NCBI GenBank assembly: GCA_964035545.1
Contig: OZ037769.1
Span: forward strand, 7,046,929-7,110,928
Direction of reading: 5' to 3'
Length of the DNA stretch: 64,000 nucleotides
Origin: Bugula neritina
Taxonomy: Eukaryota; Bryozoa; Gymnolaemata; Cheilostomatida; Bugulidae
Shown here piece after piece: positions 52,559-64,000 of this stretch. Position 1 is the stretch's first letter. Every line of letters begins with the position of its first letter. The position numbers were made by a program, and so were the translations under genes. The notes beneath the pieces are model-generated. The model made no database searches and was not told the DNA's origin. It saw only the letters and a program-made list of their open reading frames with translations.

Positions 52559-55500
52559 TCAAGAGTGACAAGGCACTCTCATTCGATACTCCAAGAGATC
52601 CTTGCCAGCAATGTGCCAATACAAAAACGCTATGACGACTATCAAGTGCCACCATTGGTGACTAGATCCAATATAGTCCACTCGCCCTGTAGAAAGTAAA
52701 AACATACAAGTTGGAACTACACAAATAGCAGTATGACACTAATGATCCCAGAGTTGCACAGGATGGTGCTTAAATAATTGCAAGCCCTAAAAGCAGTCTG
52801 CTATTAAGTCACAATTCTTAAATTATTAGTCCCTGTCAGCCTGATTTAAGCATAAACCACAACTTTATTATAGGTAGGGAAGAAGTTGAAATATTTTACT
52901 AGAAACAAGTATACGCATTTCGAGGCAGTCATGAATTTACCAGCTTGTAAAAAGAATTTTCCATTTCTTCCCAGAATGATTGAAAATTATTTACAGAAAT
53001 TTTCTGATTACTAGATGGTTTACACTAGTTTACTATAAGCAGCTTAGACTGGGTGTAGTTTACAGCAGACTCTAGCAAGAGAGTATTTTACCTGAGATGG
53101 AGCTTTCCTCTTCACTACCCTAAACCACAATCCATATTTGGTTATCCATAGATTCCAGTTACTCAATTTAAACCAATATAACATTGTTTCAACAAATAAT
53201 CATTATACTATCATCATATTCCTTTTTCTAGTAGGTACTAGAATTATATTCAGTTATTACCACTGTCCTTACAATATACAGGTAATGACAACCTCAAGTA
53301 ACCAAGATAATAAAGTAGCGACATGAATTGCCTACAGTAGTGAGGTTGAAACAATTTGATTTTAAAATGTTGAGGGAGAGACTGGTTTTAAACTTAGGAG
53401 CTACCTAATGGCAAATCTAAATTGTTGAACTGAAACTTTTTGACAACTGAAGTTATATTAGTTTAATAAAATTTTCTACCAACTGTCAGCCATTCATGGT
53501 TTGTCATAGCTGCAGTCCTATTGCGCCATACAACCTTGTCATTATAATTTTTCAGTTGATTGTAATTTTTTCTTTTATTTTTGAATAAATAGAACAAAAC
53601 AAGCACACAAGTAGTAGAATGTATTGAGTAAGCACACAAGTAGTAGAATGTATTGAGTAAGCACACAAGTAGTAGAATGTATTGAGTAAGCACTCACCTG
53701 GAAACATGCATTCTGGAAACTTGGTAGCATAGAAAAACAGGGCTAGTACCAACAATAAATAAACCACTATGATTTTAGCATAGAAGAACTACAACAAGAA
53801 AACACATGGACAGCGTATTCATAATACAGCGACACTTTAGAGCTGAAGATTCATTGCTAGTATCAAAGATTTTATTTGCTCTATTAACATTCTTTTCTAA
53901 AGTTCTATGTTGAAGATCTTCTGGCACTTTTTATATCCTATCACATTTCTATCTGCTTAGGTCTTTGAGTACCTCCACTATATATTCGAAGACACAGAAG
54001 GCCAGAACTGTTGAATGAATGTGCTATGGTAGTGCAAATGAGATTTCTTTGAAAGTGCACCGTAAAACATAATATTCTAAAATTATCATATAATTAAGAA
54101 GATGAATCTCAGGCCAGTTAGTATCAATCACTAAACAGTACTAGACACCACAAGGCCTTCGGCCCAATGTTGAATACAACTTCCACAATAGAGAATTAGT
54201 GTGAAATTAAAACTGTTCACCAAAGCACCACCTATCCATCCTCTATGTTAATGCAGCAATATATAATAACATGAATTCTTTTCCGTAGCAACCAAATTAT
54301 TATAATTTAGTATACAATTCCTATACTAAAACCACTATATTTTTGACACAATTGAATTGTTGTAGATATAGTGTTGTTAGAATGAAAGAAACTGAATACC
54401 TGCACTACTTCAGCATGTACACCTCCACTGAGGTAGATCCAATGTAAGGCAGGCATAACCCCATATCCAGCCACACAACTATACAACACCATTCTAGTTG
54501 TATTCCACGAGTTAGTAAAATATCGGGGATGAAATTGTAGCCCGAGTGTAACTGCAGCTAAACAGCACACAACCAATATATATAAATCTCGCCATACCTG
54601 CAAAATTTAGTCACCGTGTGAAAAGTAACAGACTGTGATTATGTGACAGCACAGTGCACTAAGACGAGTCAAATTTGTTAGTATTTTGATTAAATGCATG
54701 AGTTAAAAATAGTTGAGCAGCCACAGTTTAGTGGTTAGATCGCTGACCTAGTAAACACAAGGTTAGTGGTTCAAACCCCAGTAAAGACCATTGGTGATGT
54801 TAGGAAGGGCATTCAGTCATAATACTGGTTATATTGGTCACCTTTCACCCCCCCCCCCCCCCGTGATCCTGCGCGGGTGGCGGGATAATAATGGTTATAT
54901 TGCCACAATAAAAAGCAAATCTGCCTAGAAAAAACTTCTCCACTAAGAGTTCTAACAGAGTTGATGACTGTGAAACCACTCGAGTATGAAGTAAAAGTAA
55001 AATAATGAAACTGGAAGAAAGACCCGCCTGGTGACAGTAGAATGCAAGGTGGACGGCAGGCAAGTAGCAACCAATAAGCCCGATGGAGATTCCCGTCAAA
55101 TCCATGGCCAACCACCGCCTCGACGCCTTCTCACTGTGACAGTAGAATATGTGGTAACCAGCTGAGAGGATCATGCAGGTTTGGTAGCATAGCAGACCTG
55201 TGGGACACAGACTAAGCAGTGATAAACTGATCAACACACTACAGTATAACAACCTGGAGTTCACATGCATAGTAAAATATTCATTATACTTCATTTAATA
55301 TGAGTTAATGGAAAGCAGGCTATGCAGTTCCCAGGAATATAGGCTAAATATAAGCAGAAGATTTTTAGTGCAAGGAAACTAAATACTCTATACAATTAGA
55401 CACATTTGACATCACAAAAATGGCGCCGTTTGTTTCTTGCTTAGCTTGTTCAATAGAGTTAGTAAGATCTATGTACCCCAAGGTCACTCAAGGTACAGTG

Positions 55501-56834
55501 TGAAATATTACTGGCTACCAACCCGTGGTGAGATAGATATGGTCGGTCAGCTGTGAGGTTTGACTAGTTGGGGATGTTTGAAGAAATCTGGCCATATTTT
55601 CGGCACACATGGCCACAAAGAATATTATACAACCTACTAGATGTGACCAGATGTTGATCGTCTCATTACTCCACAGGAATAAGCTGCAAGTATAACAGAG
55701 TTTAAGTATAACAGAGTATAAGTATAACAGAGTATAAGTATAACAGAGTATAAGTATAACAGAGTATAACAGAGTATAACAGAGTATAACAGAGTATAAC
55801 AGAGTATAACAGAGTATAACAGAGTATAACAGAGTATAACAGAGTATAACAGAGTATAACAGAGTATAACAGAGTATAACAGAGTATAACAGAGTATAAC
55901 AAAGTATAACAAAGTATAAGTAAAACAGAGTATAACGTAACAATTAATTTGATAAAATTTGTTATACAAAGCTTGGTAAAAGTGCTACTTTATTGACATA
56001 CTAATTCCAGACATATACACAGCTTTGTAAACAGTGTAAAGGCCTTCAACTACTTAGAAATTATTTATACCATCAACTCTACAGTTACTGATTCAAACCT
56101 ACCAGAGTTTTCTGTACATTGTAAATGTAGATCATGTGCTAAAGCTTACAAAAATAAAAATGACTAGAAAGACATTGTATTAAAACGTAATATAATGGTA
56201 AAGGATGCATTCATACAAGTTTGTACTTTCCTGTATCATTATGCATACATCTCTACCCGACTAGATCGTATAATCTTGTCTCAAGCAATACACCACGGAA
56301 TGGAACATATATAATAAACAGTCATTGGTAGCTAAATTTTAATTGGAATAGTACATGTATTGTACCAAAATCCTCTAGTGAAATCTGCACGGATGTATAG
56401 TATAGTATGATAGTAGAAAAAAATTAAATCCAGGTTTAATAGTAAGACTGGATATTAAAGTAACACCAACACTAGAATAAAGACAATTACCTGGAGAAAC
56501 ACTGGGAGGCAGGGAGGTATGCTCTGTATCCCTTCTTTATGTAAGGATTTCCTCTGAGGAAATTCGGAACATCTTCGTATCTACACAGACACATCATACG
56601 TCTCATGTGTCGGCATAAGCAATGGTAACAGAACAGGTAGATATATGTAGAAAATAAGAATTACCTGTAAAGGGTTACATCAGACACACGTGTTGATGAA
56701 CACGCCGTTTGAGAAAGAATGTGATTGAGTCCACACTGGTTATCTACTTCAATGTCCAGCACTGTGTAGGTGCGGTCACTGGCCAACTGACCATTGAGCA
56801 ACATCTTGCTGCGATCCCGGGTGGATGAGGCCAT
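52559..56834 (-). CDS. PAQR3: Progestin and adipoQ receptor family member 3 (RKTG)
   Basis: PAQR3 is a seven-helix Golgi protein; the mammalian protein traps Raf kinase at the Golgi. Exons are 56665-56834, 56491-56580, 55523-55683, 55028-55197, 54400-54597, 53698-53788 and 52559-52686, making 335 aa (human 311). Family features are NPYIKKGYRAYLP, WSNETINIWSHLVG, the zinc-site Ser/His in LSAGYHIFYCHSEK, the Asp in RRWLAMDLTGIS, SGGVHAEVV, FPECMFPG, and the HxxxH in GSSHQWWHL. Seven hydrophobic segments are present. The closest pattern is PAQR3, including FYC followed by an aligned WR...YI segment and the YFPG-like CMFPG. The N-terminal 50 residues are unrelated to the human N-terminus. The intron after exon 55028-55197 appears to use a GC donor. 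A 10-bp minisatellite abuts the acceptor of exon 3. Confidence 0.94.
53588..53697. repeat. 29-bp minisatellite beside a PAQR3 donor site
   Basis: About three and a half copies of a unit containing GCACACAAGTAGTAGAATG and TATTGAGTAA run up to the donor of exon 53698-53788. The open frames over it are repeat artefacts. Confidence 0.9.
54713..54866 (+). mobile_element. tRNA-derived SINE, copy D (3'-truncated), with poly-C tract
   Basis: It starts GAGCAGCCACAGTTTAGTGG, has the B-box-like GGTTCAAACCCC, then GTTAGGAAGGGCATTCAGTC, and stops after about 120 bp. A run of 16 C follows at about 54847-54862. It lies in the PAQR3 intron with the GC donor, opposite to the gene. Confidence 0.75.
55686..55935. 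repeat. 10-bp minisatellite (TATAACAGAG)n in PAQR3 intron 2
   Basis: About 22 units of AGTATAACAG run directly into the acceptor of exon 55523-55683. The first few units have a longer form with an extra AGTATA. On the gene strand the unit is CTGTTATACT, so it forms the whole branch-point and pyrimidine region of this intron. Confidence 0.95.
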
Positions 56835-57013
56835 TGCATGACTTCACAAGGGCATTCTAGATCGAACAATAGGAGTTGAGCTGGGAGAAAAATTATCTTA
56901 TAAAACTCGGAAATGCCATGAAATGTGCACGTTGGCATAATTGCTAAAACTAAACAAGTTTAGGTGAAAAATTAACAAGATATTTCAATGTGATGTTTGA
57001 TTTTCAATTTAGA
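56835..57013. other. Upstream region of PAQR3
   Basis: Presumed 5' UTR and promoter of PAQR3 on the minus strand. An out-of-frame ATG lies four bases upstream of the chosen start. No clear core-promoter element is visible. Confidence 0.4.
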
Positions 57014-57239
57014 TAGCAATGGAGCAGCCGTGGTTTAGGGGATACAGCGCTGGCTTATTAAACACGAAGTCATGAGTTCAAACCCCAGTAAAGGCCATTA
57101 GTGATGTTCGGAAGAGTATTCACTCATAATAGCTTCTATGCCCCATATAAATAAGTCCTTAGCCCAAATTAACAAAAAAAAAACCTTTTCATCAGGAATA
57201 GCGACTATAAACTTGTGTGAGTTTGATTTTCAATTTAGA
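56995..57239 (+). mobile_element. tRNA-derived SINE, copy E, with 19-bp target-site duplication
   Basis: The element has GGAGCAGCCGTGGTTTAGGG, GAGTTCAAACCCC, TGATGTTCGGAAGAGTATTC, AATAAGTCCTTAGCCC, CCTTTTCATCA and GCGACTATAAACTTGTG. It is flanked by GTTTGATTTTCAATTTAGA at 56995-57013 and 57221-57239, a perfect duplication. A complete retroposed copy of about 207 bp. Confidence 0.9.
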
Positions 57240-57430
57240 GAACAGTCATACTCTAGACTTTAGTGCTTAGAGCGCTGGTCTTGTATGACACAGGGTTTTG
57301 GCTATGGGTGATGTCAAGAAGAGCATCTGATTATAATTGCTCCAGTGCTGCAATAAAATCTCCCAAACCATGTTGCCGGCATGATTAGAGGCATCTAGGA
57401 TCCAGCAGGGACAGAGATTTTAAACAGACG
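57240..57430 (+). mobile_element. Diverged SINE-like copy F
   Basis: It has a degraded tRNA-like head (TTAGTGCTTAGAGCGCTGGT), then TGATGTCAAGAAGAGCATCT and ATAATTGCTCCAGTGC. After that it differs from the other copies (CATGTTGCCGGCATGATTAG). It begins right at the target duplication of copy E, so copy E probably inserted next to it. It may be an older subfamily. Confidence 0.5.
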
Positions 57431-60395
57431 TGAGTAAATTAAAAACTTCGAGAACACCAATTAAAATGTCAACCAGATATTATTCAGCTATAAGTTTATG
57501 CTGACTGTTTCAATTATATTTCAAATCTTAATCCAATGCTAAAAATAGATGTCTAGACAATGTTATTAAATATGTCCCAGGTGCTCAAGTATTGAAGAAA
57601 CAAGCCATTAGTTCACGAGTTGACTGATAATGGTGTTGACTAATTAACTTGATTTTACACAACTTTTCACAATAAACACCTACTTATTAAACTTATGGCA
57701 AGTATATGAATAGTGAATACACAGTATGACTTTCCGACTACTAGCTGATAATTATTACAGAATCCTAATGTTCACTTTGACAAGCCAGACAGTGACAACA
57801 GCGCCCTGGGCCTAAGGTGACAAAATTATACACACAGCTGTTGATACCATAAATAAAAACCCCACAAATGCTTTTTCTTTTTATAGTAAAATTATCATAT
57901 TACAAATTTTAATTAGAAATTTTCCTAGTTTTTGATCATTTAACTCAAAGTTAAAATACAGCTGAGTCTAAATTAAGGCAATAATCAGTCCTAGTAAAAT
58001 CATGTCATAGCATCTTGCATCTAAGAATGCAAAAGCTGACATGGCCTTCAGGGTTTTTCAAAGGAAGGATGTAAGGGAAAGTGATTTAACAAAGAAAACT
58101 TCAAATGGTGGAAAAACAAAAGTTTTAAAACTTGTTATGGGCAAAATTCACCAGCAGAAAACTTGACAAGAAATAGAAAAATTTTAAAACCTTACGATTA
58201 TTAATTATTAATTATTAATCAAGTGAATAATAAAGGTTTTCCTATTTGAAACATCAAAGACTAACTAAAAAAGTAAATGAACTACCTTTATTTTATAGCT
58301 AATAAGTAATACCTTATAGTTATCATCATGAATATTACAGTTGTGGTTAGGTGTCTTGAACCTAGGGAACCTTCAGTAGCTTCATTTACTGCTTAGGGTA
58401 TTATTATTTCACAAGAGCCAAATTCAAGGGTTACAATTGTCTTTGGTTGAAGAAAGATGTTAGATAGCTTTAATTTCAGTTTCTAATACTGAAAAAAAAA
58501 CAAAAATATTCAAATTGATTACTAAAAAGACTTTAACAAAAATTTAATGAGTGTCATTAAGCTAATGTTCATGTTAGTATAAGTAAAATTATAATATTTC
58601 ACTATTACTATTAGTATTAGGATTTGAACAGTTAGTAGATATTAACTTTAACATAATAAACAATGGTTTATATTAATATACTATAATAGCTGTTAGTATT
58701 ACAATTACTATTACCATTAGCATTAATAATACTAATACTAAATTAATAGTATGATTGGACCAAAGCGTAGTAAAAAAATTATATAAAAACTAACTTAATT
58801 TAATAAACTCTTATAATTATAATAGCTTCAGATAATAGTATGATGATACTCTAAAATGTTTGATTAATAAATCATTAAATGAGTCGTTCTTGAACGACTA
58901 ACTCCAAGTCTAACACTAATGAGTGATGAGACGAACGAACTTAAAGTTAAATTTTAGATCTTGAAGTTGATATTATAATTATAATTATCAATAATATTAA
59001 TATTAATTTATAATATTATAGTTGAAAACTACAAAGTACAAACTGACAAAGTAAATGTGTTAATAAATCATTTGATATAGTTATTGAGACTTGAACTACC
59101 AAATCAAAACTCAAAATAGTAGTTATTAAGTTTAATAAGTATCAGTAATTAGTAATAGAACTAAAATGCTGATGTCTGACCATCAATTTTCAATTCTTAC
59201 TATTGCTATTACTATGGCAAGTGTACAAATAAAGCGTATTAGTGAAGGCTCATTGGTTGAAACTAAAAATTTTGTGATTGGTAGAGGGTTACCTCCAAAC
59301 CTCAAACTTTAAGTTTATAGCAACATGTTTGACCGAAAGGCTATGCTTTTGTACTCGGTCTTGAAACTTTTAGTAATTTAGAGTTGTTTTCCTAAAATTA
59401 AGCAGCGTAACTCCCAAGACGAAGTTTATAATTCTATAATTAAACGATCATCATGGATAGTTAAATGTTTAACAAGATCGATTCTATATAACAGCTTGCT
59501 GCCTAAACTTTTCGTGAAATGGCTCTTTTTAAACAACAAGTCTTGTACATTCTGCAGTCTATTTACCCCATGTTATTGTACTCCATAACTCATAGGGATA
59601 TACCCTTGTTCAATCAGTTTATTATGTAACACTGCAATCATAGAGTAATTTATGTTGACACCTATTACTAATTTCTGTTTTACTGATGGTTGTTTAATAG
59701 AGCTTACAGTTTTAGTAATACACTTGTTTAAGTAAATTGGTTATGTTAAATACAGCAAAAGCTATTTTATTAAATGCTTAAATAATTCCAGTTATTTATT
59801 GTTTTAGTAATGACACTCACTGCATTTTATGTAAAATACTGATTATATATGCTTACTTTATTATACACTCATATTATCAGAGCAAACCAAATACCCATAA
59901 ATCTTAGTACTCAGCATTTGCTTACTGTGCAACTCACAAGCTCGTGCCGGCTCATTTTTCTGTCTCATGACATCATGCAGATAGCAAAGTTTTAAGTAGA
60001 TAACTGACAATACCTAAAATATAAAACAAAAGTTTTTATTGAGAAAGTCAAGAAAATAGGTCACCTTGGTCATCAAGCAAAGATATGTCTATTTAAGCAT
60101 ACGCCTAATAGCAGACTAATAATTTGCTTTGCTTTGTAATATGTGATAATACTTTCACAGAAAGACTTCTGCTTCATAATTTGAGTTCATCTCTTGATGG
60201 TAGTCAAATATAAAATACTCATGGAAAAAAATGCTACTTGTTTAGATGCATCTATAAATCAGAAAGAAATTTTTTTGAATAAGTAAAGTTTTGAACATTT
60301 CTAAACAGACATATTTTTTAAAACAAGCATTTTTCCTCTAAAATGAGCCTTGGGGCAGATGTACTATTGTGTTGTAGCAAGAAAAACATAAATCT
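57431..60395. other. Gene-free AT-rich stretch
   Basis: No exon, RNA gene or clear transposon is visible. From 58.55 to 59.2 kb short TAATAC/TATTAG words recur, like those at 42.0-42.4 kb but less dense. Confidence 0.5.
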
Positions 60396-60578
60396 ATGTT
60401 TATAGTCATTATCCCTGTGAAAACCTCTAACAGAATTTTTTCAAACAAGACTTATTCATATATGTAGTACAGCTGCAATTATGATTGGATGCTCTTTCTA
60501 ACCTCACCTTGGTGTTTGGACCCACACCACTGACCTCATACACTTTACTAATATCCCAGAGCTCTAGCAACTGCTCTC
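60396..60578 (-). mobile_element. tRNA-derived SINE, copy G (diverged)
   Basis: On the minus strand it reads GAGAGCAGTTGCTAGAGCTC, then the core GGTTAGAAAGAGCATCCAAT, CATAATTGCAGC, and a GACTATAAACATAG tail. It is older than copies B, C and E judging by mismatches. Confidence 0.65.
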
Positions 60579-60986
60579 AATTTTGCAGAACTTGTTCAGT
60601 TAAAATTATTGGCCTATAAAACTGATCTATGGCCTTCTGAATCAAAAGGTTAGAATTAAGAGCTAAATAAACTAAAGAAAATTTGCATTTTGCAGCATTT
60701 AATAGAAAAACAACTGGCATAAAAGAAATCTGCAATAGTTTTCTAAAATTAATGCATTGAACAATAGAGTAGAATTTATAAAAATAAACATCAAGCTGGC
60801 AGTAAGCATTTTTTGTGGATTTCATAGGTATATCTTACATGACAGGTCACACAGAGTAGGGTTAGGTGAACTTGATATAGCAGTCTGGCTCAAGTATGAT
60901 TTCAGGAAGTAATATAATTCAACAGCAGGTTTTTTTCACCTAAATAGAAAAATAATCTTATTAGTCATGAAAAATACTTTACTAGC

Positions 60987-61259
60987 TTGATTGTACCCGA
61001 GTATTCTTCAATTATACAGTATATACATATTACTGAGCTTCACACGGTTATTATTAATTATATCCTAAATCTTAATGAGAGAAGCGATGGCATAAAGGTA
61101 ACAATTAGCGGAAAAGGTGATGACATGTGTAGTCAAGTGCTGCATAGTGTCATAAAAGAAACAACTAATTATGCTGTAATAAGCTTGAATTGGTCAAATA
61201 AAGGAATTGAGTTCCGTAAAGATGCTAATTGCTGTCTGGATATTGTTGCACCTGTCTGA
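60987..61259 (+). CDS. Unrecognised open frame, 90 aa, possibly a last exon
   Basis: The frame ends NCCLDIVAPV then TGA and reads like real protein (LNERSDGIKVTISGKGDDMC, NYAVISLNWSNKGIEF), not like repeat translation. Acceptor-like sites TTTACTAG and AATTATACAG lie near its start. I know no family for it and saw no partner exon. It could be a single-exon gene, a terminal exon, or chance. Confidence 0.25.
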   Translation: MIVPEYSSIIQYIHITELHTVIINYILNLNERSDGIKVTISGKGDDMCSQVLHSVIKETTNYAVISLNWSNKGIEFRKDANCCLDIVAPV

Positions 61260-61740
61260 ATGTCTGATACCAAAGCTGCTTCAAAACAAATCCAAGCGTA
61301 GACTCTGAAAGCATGCTTAATGTCCTATTATATTACATTATAAACAGCTATACATAGATAGCATGAAAATTGCTTCTGAGTAAATTAAATATTTGTTCAT
61401 TAAGTTTTTAGGATAAAAACCCAGAAAAAGTACCACGAACTATGAAATTTGCTGTAATCATTCTTTGTCACTTGATTCACTCACCATGACTTCCTGTGCT
61501 CAACTAATTTCCTTCCTACCTTCATAAAAAAATTAGAACAATGTCATTTCTAGTAATACAGGAAATATCAGAAGCTTTACATACAGCTACAAATAAACTT
61601 ATCCATGGTGACACAGAATTTACATAAACTATGGCCACCATTGTTGAAAAGTGGAGTACCAAAGATTACTGTTTTAATAATAGTAAATACTCAATAATTC
61701 TGTAGCAGTTAGTATTAATGTAAGGAGTTAGCACGCTATA

Positions 61741-61858
61741 ATATGTCGGTGGTGGTGATGAATGGTGATGGTGGTGGTGATGAATGGTGATGGTGGTGGT
61801 AGTGGTGGTGGTGATGAATGGTGATGGTGGTGGTGATGAATGGTGATGGCGGTGGTAT
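61741..61858. repeat. GGTGGTGATGAATGGTGAT minisatellite
   Basis: Units of about 24 bp built from GGTGGTGGTGATGAATGGTG occur four to five times, with one GGTAGT interruption. The His-rich open frame on the minus strand is an artefact. Confidence 0.92.
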
Positions 61859-61924
61859 CGAACCTGCATTGGTCTGGCATAGGCAATTTGCAGTTCTCGT
61901 AGGATAGCAGACTATACCAAGTTC

Positions 61925-62880
61925 AGCAGCATGCTTTCGCTGTTCACATGTAACGGGATTTTAAGAAAATTTAGCGCAATGTATATAAGACTACAATTAT
62001 ACCTTACACTAAACGCTCTAAAATACCGCTACACTTAAGCTGCTTATTTGTCATGGAGCTTAAGTTAGCAGGCAACGTGCTTTTATAGCTGATTCCAACA
62101 GCAAGCTTTTTCAAAAACCTCTCAGACTTGTAAACTTTGTGACGATTGCTCAGCTTGCAAATTAGCCTGTTTGCTCAGCTTGCAAATTAGCCTAATAACC
62201 GTTGCTCTGGAGAGTTTCAACTCGACAGCTATAGCTGTTCACATAAAACAGGACCATGAACAGTTTTAATGGTAGCATATGGCACTACAATATTTTACTA
62301 CTAACCTCTCCAAGACAGCATTGTAACATTAATACCGCTTGTCCGTCACAAAGTTTGAGTTAATTGGCAACATAATTTAGTTAAGTTTGGTAGCATGGTT
62401 TAGCTGTTCACATATAACAGAGTTCTAGAAAGATCTAGTGACGGTATTTAGCACTATAACAATACCTGTCACTAACTCTCCTAAGACTCCATTAAACTTA
62501 TACTAGACGTCTGTCGAGAAGTTTTAATCATTTTGTAGCATGCTTTAGTTGAATTTGGCAGCATGGTTTAGCCGATTACATATATAACAGAGGTCTGGAG
62601 AAGACTAGCAACAACATATAACATTGCAATATCTTGTTGCTATCATCTGCAAGACACTGTTATAAAATTAATACTGCTTGTCTGTCTTTAAGTTCAGGTT
62701 AATTGGCAGTATTATTTAGCTGAATTTAACTGCATGGTTTAGCTGTTGACGTGTAGCAGAAGTCTGGAGAGTTCTAATGCTTGTATATAAAACTGCGATA
62801 TTTTACCACTTATATAGACTCTTCAAAACATTGTTGCACTGTTTTCTCATAGATAATCTGTCATGAAGTTAGCCTAAAAC
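61925..62880. repeat. Degenerate tandem repeat, period about 169 bp (satellite-like)
   Basis: The phrase TTTAGCTGTTCACATATAAC and its variants recurs near 61935, 62233, 62402, 62571 and 62740. Shared text in each unit includes AAGACACTGTTATAA, TTAATACTGCTTGTCTGTC, AGTTAATTGGCA and GGCAGCATGGTTTAGC. The last three intervals are 169 bp; the first is longer, with an insertion. No coding frame is present. Confidence 0.8.
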
Positions 62881-63149
62881 ATGCTGCAAGAGATATGAAA
62901 GGTTGGGAAAAAAAGCATAGACCTTCAAATGACAGCAAGCAGAAAGGACATGAAAGCGTTCTAGATAAGCCTAAAAAAGTTTTTGACTCCAAATCAAGAA
63001 GAAGGATCCAACTTTGTGACTATGATGGAACCACAGTTAATTCTATAAAAAAAAACCGAAAAAAGAATATTGGAAAGAATCTCTAGTTGCTTTAATTAAA
63101 CGCTTAACATACCAGGAGAGCTAGATGAAACAGCAAACAAAATAGTATA

Positions 63150-63590
63150 ATTAAGGTTACCGGTTGCACTGATTCTCTGAAAATGCCTGCGCCTATGTCA
63201 GCAATTGGTTCCATACAAGATGGAAAACCTGTTGGCAGAGATGGTATTTCATTAGAGGTATGGAAAGCTGGTTGGTAAAAATAAGACATGTTATATTTCT
63301 TAGCTATAAAATACAAAATAGGAAACACCAAGACCAAACCACAAGACTGGAAGAATGCAAGCATTGCTTCATTATTTAAGAAAGGTGATCGGAAAGGTCG
63401 TGGGAATTACCAGAGCACGTCCCTTCTATTTATTATAGGCAAGATTCTCCCTTGACTAAATCAGCTAAATGTACATAATATACCCAAGCTACACTACCAG
63501 AGTCTCAGTGTGGATCTAGAAGTGGAAGGAGTACAAGAGACATTGTTTTCTGCTTGAAGAAAGTGCAAGAGAAGTAAACAGAACAAAATA
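63150..63590 (+). pseudogene. Decayed LINE reverse-transcriptase fragment
   Basis: Pieces in different frames, with stops, match the LINE pattern. DGKPVGRDGISLEVWKAG corresponds to the usual SGKA-GPDGIP-E--KAG. PQDWKNASIASLFKKGDRKG and GNYQSTSLLFIIGKIL follow, then ESQCGSRSGRSTRDIVF. The sequence is clearly inactive and differs from the 42.5-kb LINE, so it belongs to another clade. A basic 63-aa open frame at 62895-63086 may be an upstream remnant. Confidence 0.75.
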
Positions 63591-64000
63591 TACCATTCTA
63601 CCTAATACTTTTTTATATAATTACTTGGTTTTTTATAAGTTTTTAATATAATATACATTTTTACATGTATATTTGACATACATGCAAAAATTGCCATACA
63701 TTAATAACCAAAGAAAATATTATGTTCTATTATAGATAATAGGATTTCTGTTGGTCAATAATAACCACTTTTCAATCATATAAATTTATCATAAGTGCTT
63801 TATTAAATCAACCATCACTGCTGCTAATATTGCTTATGCATCTATCCCTGTTATGGTTCTTCGCCCTAAACTTTGAAATTGTTTTATTAAACATTAGTAG
63901 TTAAACCATCTGCATTTATCATTTATAATCTTCATAGGGGTTAGCAGTTTACATGTTTAGACAAAGATGTTTTATATAGAGTATTCATCTATCACCTAAA

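Noticed and set aside
55515-55969. Long open frames reading LCYTLLYSVI repeats on the minus strand
   Set aside because: They translate the 10-bp minisatellite; only the short PAQR3 exon at the end is real.
61666-61869. His/Pro-rich open frame on the minus strand
   Set aside because: It is the translation of the GGTGGTGATGAATGGTGAT minisatellite.

Overview
This is a 64-kb stretch of animal (metazoan) nuclear DNA. The evidence is AT-rich sequence, GT-AG introns of 50 bp to several kb, animal-specific genes (dystroglycan, NUP153, PAQR3, a plakin-repeat gene), tRNA-derived SINEs, non-LTR retrotransposon pieces and many microsatellites. The proteins are clearly diverged from vertebrate versions, so an invertebrate is likely. 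The SINE body recalls domains known from mollusc and other spiralian SINEs, but I cannot name the species. I saw no bacterial, plasmid or viral gene and no CRISPR array. All gene models were spliced by hand: reading frame was carried across every listed junction, and lengths were checked for divisibility by three.

Layout. 1-1.5 kb: last two exons of dystroglycan (+). 2.15-6.3 kb: an unrecognised acidic protein of about 626 aa (-), convergent with dystroglycan. 7.0-14.0 kb: a small plakin-repeat protein of about 359 aa (-). 14.8-17.05 kb: ribosomal protein L4 (-), with two intronic U18-type C/D snoRNAs. 17-19.6 kb: intergenic, with a SINE and an (AT)n tract. 19.6-25.4 kb: an SH3-domain protein (-), 5' end unresolved. 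25.4-35.1 kb: long stretch without a firm gene. 35.1-40.9 kb: NUP153 (-), with a tandemly amplified zinc-finger array. 40.9-44.3 kb: microsatellite sea with a reverse-transcriptase (LINE) fragment. 44.4-51.4 kb: ALDH7A1/antiquitin (+), 14 coding exons. 52.6-56.8 kb: PAQR3 (-), convergent with ALDH7A1. 57-64 kb: gene-poor, with SINEs, a minisatellite, a roughly 169-bp tandem repeat and a decayed LINE.

The genes are mostly conserved housekeeping or structural genes with no evident joint pathway: cell adhesion, translation, nuclear pore, lysine catabolism/aldehyde detoxification and Golgi membrane signalling. No new multi-gene system stands out. The most unusual points are the eight near-identical zinc-finger units in NUP153 (eleven fingers in all), a compact plakin-repeat gene, the duplicated U18 snoRNAs in RPL4, a duplicated 3' splice site in ALDH7A1, a GC-AG intron in PAQR3, a dystroglycan lacking the usual cleavage pair, and several new-looking repeat families.
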